Source: Actinomycetales bacterium (lineage in GTDB: Bacteria > Actinomycetota > Actinomycetes > Nanopelagicales > Nanopelagicaceae). Taken from it: a stretch of 64,000 bases of DNA. Positions within the stretch are counted from its first letter, which is position 1. Each line of letters opens with the position of its first letter. The stretch covers positions 1 to 64,000 of the forward strand of contig JAGWVL010000002.1 of NCBI GenBank assembly GCA_018970885.1, in the 5' to 3' direction. This document shows, in pieces, positions 61,626 to 64,000 of the stretch. A program made the position numbers and the translations under genes. The notes below the pieces were generated by a model. The model was not told the DNA's origin and did no database searches. It saw only the letters and a program-made list of their open reading frames with translations.

Positions 61626-62550
61626 GAGCAGATTTCTTTTCCATCGCTTGCTTATACAAGCGGCCCGCACGGTAAGAAGAGCGAACTAGAGGTCCACTCA
61701 TTACTCCGAGGAAACCAACTTGTTCGGCTTCTTGAGATAGCTCAACAAACTCTTCTGGCTTCACCCAACGCTCTACTGGGTGGTGCTTATTTGTTGGGCG
61801 TAAATATTGAGTAATCGTTATTAGGTCGCAACCCGCATCATGTAAATCAACTAAGGCTTGAGATATCTCGGCACGGGTTTCACCAAGACCTAGAATCAAG
61901 TTTGATTTTGTAATTAATCCAAACTCCTGTGCCATACCAATTACCTTGAGTGATTTTTCATAGGTAAAGGCGGGGCGGATCTGCTTGAAAATACGGGGAA
62001 CAGTTTCAAGGTTATGTGCGAAAACCTCAGGACGAGTTTCGAAGATTGGAAGAAGTAGTTCTGGTTTAGCGTTGAAGTCAGGTGCAAGCATCTCTACTCC
62101 AGTACCAGGGTTGAGTTCATGCACAACACGAATGGTTTCGGCGTATAACCAAGAACCCTCATCTTCAAGATCATCGCGAGTTACACCTGTGATAGTTGCA
62201 TAGCGAAGTCCCATAGCTTTAACGGATTCAGCAACTTTGCGTGGCTCTTCACGATCAAGTGGAAGCGGTTTTCCAGTATCAATGTTGCAGAAATCGCAGC
62301 GCCGCGTGCAGCGATCACCTCCGATTAAGAAAGTTGCTTCTTTATCTTCCCAACATTCAAAGATGTTTGGACAGGCCGCCTCTTGGCACACAGTGTGCAA
62401 ACCTTCGCTCCTCACCAAGGATCTTAAGCGAGTGTATTCAGGACCCATGTTGGCACGTGTTTTGATCCACTCTGGCTTGCGCTCAATTGGGGTGAGAGCG
62501 TTACGGGCTTCAATGCGCAGAAGTTTTCGTCCTTCTGGTGCCATTGTCAT
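61618..62550 (-). CDS. lipA: Lipoyl synthase
   Basis: Radical-SAM enzyme inserting two sulfurs into octanoyl groups to give lipoate for pyruvate and 2-oxoglutarate dehydrogenases. The 310 residues contain both clusters: [12 protein letters not shown] (auxiliary, C-x4-C-x5-C) and CTRRCDFC (radical SAM), plus the conserved RSSYRAG near the C-terminus with the serine ligand. ATG overlaps lipB by 4 bases. Length is normal. Confidence 0.97.
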   Translation of the reverse strand: MTMAPEGRKLLRIEARNALTPIERKPEWIKTRANMGPEYTRLRSLVRSEGLHTVCQEAACPNIFECWEDKEATFLIGGDRCTRRCDFCNIDTGKPLPLDREEPRKVAESVKAMGLRYATITGVTRDDLEDEGSWLYAETIRVVHELNPGTGVEMLAPDFNAKPELLLPIFETRPEVFAHNLETVPRIFKQIRPAFTYEKSLKVIGMAQEFGLITKSNLILGLGETRAEISQALVDLHDAGCDLITITQYLRPTNKHHPVERWVKPEEFVELSQEAEQVGFLGVMSGPLVRSSYRAGRLYKQAMEKKSARG

Positions 62551-63203
62551 GCGCTGACCCTTTTCAATGATTCAAATATGTGTCGTTCGACTAGCGGTAC
62601 AACCTCATCAATTGTGATCAATCGCTGTAATTCGATCTCTAAAGATGTGACCCCAGCATCTGAAATGCCACAGGGAATAATGCTTTTGAAGGCGGTAAGG
62701 TCGGGAGAAACGTTGAGTGCAAAACCATGCATCGTTACCCCCTTTGCAACTCTAATTCCGATAGCTGCGATCTTGCGGTCACCCTGACTATCCTGAACCC
62801 AAACTCCAGAACGTCCCTCGATGCGTTGAGTTTCTAATCCCAAATCAGAGCACACCTCAATTAATCCTGATTCGATCTCTCGGACAAATCCAACCAGATC
62901 GGTTGGTTTTGATAACTTCACAATTGGATAACCGACGAGTTGGCCAGGGCCATGCCATGTAATTCGACCACCACGATCTACATCTATAACGGGGGTGCCA
63001 TCAGTTGGTCTTTCAGAATCATCTGTTCTGCGGCCTGCGGTATAAACCGATGGATGCTCAAGCAATAAAAGTGTATTGGGACGTTTTCCATCAACCACAT
63101 CTTGATGGATAGCTCGCTGAGATTCCCATGCTTTGTGGTACTCGACTAACCCATGACGAGATAGCGCGATCGCCGAATCTGAAGGAGTTTCCAATAGGGG
63201 CAC
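62547..63203 (-). CDS. lipB: Lipoyl(octanoyl) transferase
   Basis: Moves octanoyl from acyl carrier protein to the lipoyl domains, one step before LipA. The 218 residues include [38 protein letters not shown] with the catalytic Lys, and the catalytic Cys in [10 protein letters not shown]. The frame has an ATG at 63209, but TAGGCT (63215-63210) abuts it directly, while GTG 63203 is exactly 6 bases from the hexamer, so GTG (V-P-L-L-E-T-P) is preferred. Divergent from the MMPL gene. Confidence 0.94.
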   Translation of the reverse strand: MPLLETPSDSAIALSRHGLVEYHKAWESQRAIHQDVVDGKRPNTLLLLEHPSVYTAGRRTDDSERPTDGTPVIDVDRGGRITWHGPGQLVGYPIVKLSKPTDLVGFVREIESGLIEVCSDLGLETQRIEGRSGVWVQDSQGDRKIAAIGIRVAKGVTMHGFALNVSPDLTAFKSIIPCGISDAGVTSLEIELQRLITIDEVVPLVERHIFESLKRVSA

Positions 63204-63209
63204 GCCCAT

Positions 63210-63282
63210 AGCCTAAAGGTAGGATCGCCACCTAACCAACTGAGGGCCGTAAGGCCATTTGAAGGCTGAAAGGTCCATCTAC
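63210..63282. promoter_or_regulatory. Divergent region between lipB and the MMPL gene
   Basis: Contains the lipB -10 TAGGCT (63215-63210, minus strand), a short GGCC-GTAA-GGCC hairpin, and GAAAGG about 8 bases before the MMPL ATG at 63283. The MMPL gene thus has a Shine-Dalgarno leader; its -10 is not clear to me. Confidence 0.45.
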
Positions 63283-64000
63283 ATGTCCAGCACATTGAGT
63301 AAGAAAAGTCGTCGTCCAGTCGTATACGCCCTGCTTGTAATCTTCCTATGGATCGGTGCCAGCGGTGTTTTTGGCCCACTTTTTGGAAAGCTCTCAACGG
63401 TTCAAGAGAATGACAACTCTGCATTTTTGCCAGATAGCGCAGAATCAACTCAGGCGGCAAAGATCATTGCGAAATTTAACGCTGATGCCAATCAAAACCT
63501 TCCAACCTTGGTTCTTTACTTGGGTGAAGTAAATCCAGAAAAAATCGCAGCACTTAATGAACACCTTGCACAGTTGGGCCCCAAGAAGATCATCGGCACA
63601 GATGTTCCCATTTCAAAGTATTTGACTCCGGGTGAGCAGATTTTTGCATTCCCATCTCAAGATGGAAAGGCGTTGTTAGTAAACCTTCCCTTTAAATCCG
63701 ATATCGCAACAGATCTGCTGCCCAACAATAAACCAGCTCTTCCGGAAGTCATTGAAACACTTCGCGAGGACTCCGCTGAGTTTGCCAAGAGTGTTGGACT
63801 TACATCCAATGTGACTGGAATTGGTGCACTACTGGGAGATTTGTTTGGAGCATTCGAAGGGATTGACTCATCACTTCTGCTCACAACTCTTGGAGTCGTT
63901 TCAATCATTTTGATCATCGTGTATCGCTCACCATTTCTTTGGATCCTGCCGCTATTTGCTGCGGTGATCGCGTTGTCTACAGCAGGTGGACTTGTTTACC
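63283..64000 (+). CDS. MMPL family transporter, N-terminal part (3' end outside window)
   Basis: About 239 residues are visible before the window ends with no stop. A first membrane span (VYALLVIFLWIGASGVF, around residues 14-30) is followed by a large extracytoplasmic domain (about 35-185, with ENDNSAFLPDSAEST typical of YdfJ-type MMPL proteins) and the start of the span bundle (SLLLTTLGVVSIILIIVYRS). RND-like exporter of lipids or drugs driven by the proton gradient; cargo unknown. ATG with GAAAGG upstream. Confidence 0.88.
   Translation, partial: MSSTLSKKSRRPVVYALLVIFLWIGASGVFGPLFGKLSTVQENDNSAFLPDSAESTQAAKIIAKFNADANQNLPTLVLYLGEVNPEKIAALNEHLAQLGPKKIIGTDVPISKYLTPGEQIFAFPSQDGKALLVNLPFKSDIATDLLPNNKPALPEVIETLREDSAEFAKSVGLTSNVTGIGALLGDLFGAFEGIDSSLLLTTLGVVSIILIIVYRSPFLWILPLFAAVIALSTAGGLVY

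Overview
The window looks like a core stretch of a streamlined, A+T-leaning actinobacterial chromosome. The best match I can suggest is the freshwater acI group (Nanopelagicales, 'Ca. Planktophila/Nanopelagicus'). That assignment is inference from three things. First, there are actinobacteria-typical families: SepIVA, DUF3000, DUF3093, DUF3159, DUF4191, DUF4193, PimB-type and FadD15-type genes, and GlnR-like boxes. Second, gene order resembles Mycobacterium/Streptomyces blocks. Third, packing is very tight: many 4-base overlaps and no gene-free gap over about 160 bases. I see no rRNA, tRNA, CRISPR array, prophage, transposase or insertion sequence.

Layout. 1-7.7 kb: end of a PlsC acyltransferase, gpsA, ddl, a lone Lrp/AsnC sensor domain, thiL, rpmB, recG, rsmD, coaD, sepIVA. 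7.7-13.7 kb: DUF177, rpmF (57 aa), rnc, smc, ftsY. 13.8-17.7 kb: the nitrogen cluster amt-glnB-glnD. 17.8-21.3 kb: ffh, rpsP, khpA, rimM, trmD. 21.3-26.7 kb: class II amidotransferase, miaB, miaA, dapF, hflX. 26.8-31.8 kb: DUF4193, DUF3093, thioesterase, dut, DUF3159, two TrkA-type K+ regulators, RNA m5U methyltransferase. 31.8-37.8 kb: acnA and the beta-oxidation pair fadB/fadA. 37.8-42.2 kb: FTR1 iron permease, RNase D, DUF3000, EamA transporter, RibD-like reductase, a 57-aa Cys-rich protein. 42.2-50.7 kb: NlpC/P60 hydrolase, PimB-like mannosyltransferase, a two-component pair coupled to fadD15, SRPBCC protein, ROK glucokinase, Gfo/Idh oxidoreductase, PlsC. 50.6-55.5 kb: PD-(D/E)XK nuclease, LysE exporter, padR-ino1, enoyl-CoA hydratase, SDR. 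55.5-58.2 kb: CopC, an NCS1 permease, a reduced NhaA. 58.2-64 kb: glnA, RDD, DUF4191, PlsC, lipA, lipB and the start of an MMPL transporter.

How the parts connect. PlsC enzymes, gpsA, ino1, PimB and fadD15 feed phospholipid and phosphatidylinositol-mannoside synthesis. fadA/fadB, the enoyl-CoA hydratase and acnA serve acyl-CoA breakdown and the TCA cycle. amt/glnB/glnD and glnA lie about 44 kb apart, but both carry GlnR-like boxes and so probably form one nitrogen regulon. smc, ftsY, ffh, rnc, rimM, trmD and the ribosomal proteins are housekeeping genes.

The strongest pattern not captured by gene calls is a promoter rule. About two dozen genes, most of them at the start of a transcription unit, have a TANNNT hexamer exactly 6 or 7 bases before the start codon, with no usable Shine-Dalgarno site. 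This implies leaderless mRNAs. Genes that are highly expressed or visibly regulated (rpmB, rpmF, amt, rpsP, acnA, fadA, padR, glnA) instead have a leader with a Shine-Dalgarno site. The rule also fixes several start codons (the NlpC/P60 gene, lipB, DUF3000, trkA). I found no clearly new multi-gene system. The most unusual items are a doubly shortened NhaA, a minimal histidine kinase coupled to fadD15, a stand-alone four-cysteine PD-(D/E)XK nuclease, and an orphan FTR1 permease whose promoter carries a 12-bp-arm inverted repeat.
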